NCBI GenBank assembly: GCA_003021975.1 | Contig: PXRR01000012.1 | Location: 5,972 to 69,971, forward strand | Source: Halobacteriales archaeon QS_5_70_17 | GTDB taxonomy: Archaea; Halobacteriota; Halobacteria; Halobacteriales; Haloarculaceae | Length of the DNA: 64,000 bases | Direction: 5' to 3' | Shown here: one piece after another, positions 63,859 to 64,000 of the stretch | Layout: each line of letters begins with the position of its first letter | How positions within the stretch are numbered: position 1 is the stretch's first letter | The notes under the pieces: model-generated | Databases searched by the model: none | Told to the model about the DNA's origin: nothing | Seen by the model: the letters and a program-made list of their open reading frames with translations, nothing else | Translations under genes and position numbers: made by a program

Positions 63859-64000
63859 GCGAGGGGACGCTCTACGACAAGGTCTGGGACCGCCACAAAG
63901 TGCGGACCCTGCCCAACGGCCAGGACCAGCTGTTCGTCGGCCTCCACCTCATCCACGAGGTGACCAGCCCGCAGGCGTTCGGCATGCTCCGCGAGCGCGA
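63855..64000 (+). CDS. leuC: 3-isopropylmalate dehydratase large subunit, N-terminal part (truncated by window edge)
   Basis: [49 protein letters not shown]. Confidence 0.93.
   Translation, partial: MSEGTLYDKVWDRHKVRTLPNGQDQLFVGLHLIHEVTSPQAFGMLRER

Overview
This is a high-GC haloarchaeal chromosomal window. It is mostly housekeeping and metabolic genes, with many small haloarchaea-typical proteins. I found no transposase, rRNA, CRISPR array or prophage. Recognisable blocks: (i) a branched-chain amino acid cluster at 56.4-64.0 kb: ilvD, divergent from leuA, ilvB, ilvN, ilvC, a small ORF and the start of leuC; (ii) an N-glycosylation block at 46.7-52.9 kb: aglB, an aglG-like glycosyltransferase, a TrmB-family regulator, a CGC micro-ORF and aglJ; (iii) hisC / adenylate kinase / CDP-alcohol phosphatidyltransferase; (iv) guaB, katG, an exported GH3 with a dockerin-like tail, dinB, a HerA-like ATPase, tpiA, cutA and an Mrr-like nuclease; (v) tRNA-Lys(CTT) and an intron-containing tRNA-Trp(CCA), with a 103-nt intron carrying guide-like complementarities to its own exons. 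Best candidates for something undescribed are 23-codon leader ORFs upstream of ilvB and leuA. The ilvB leader starts about 26 nt after a TATA box, has Val/Ile codons at its 3' end, and its stop codon lies in the loop and 3' arm of a perfect 8-bp hairpin. That looks like an attenuator for an archaeal BCAA operon. A second unusual signal is the high density of genes broken by frameshifts or small internal deletions (alpha/beta hydrolase, cytidine deaminase, HerA, acyl-CoA dehydrogenase, GMC oxidoreductase, MBL hydrolase, VOC protein). These are either real decay or systematic sequence errors. All calls were made by reading the sequence and supplied translations; no database search was run.
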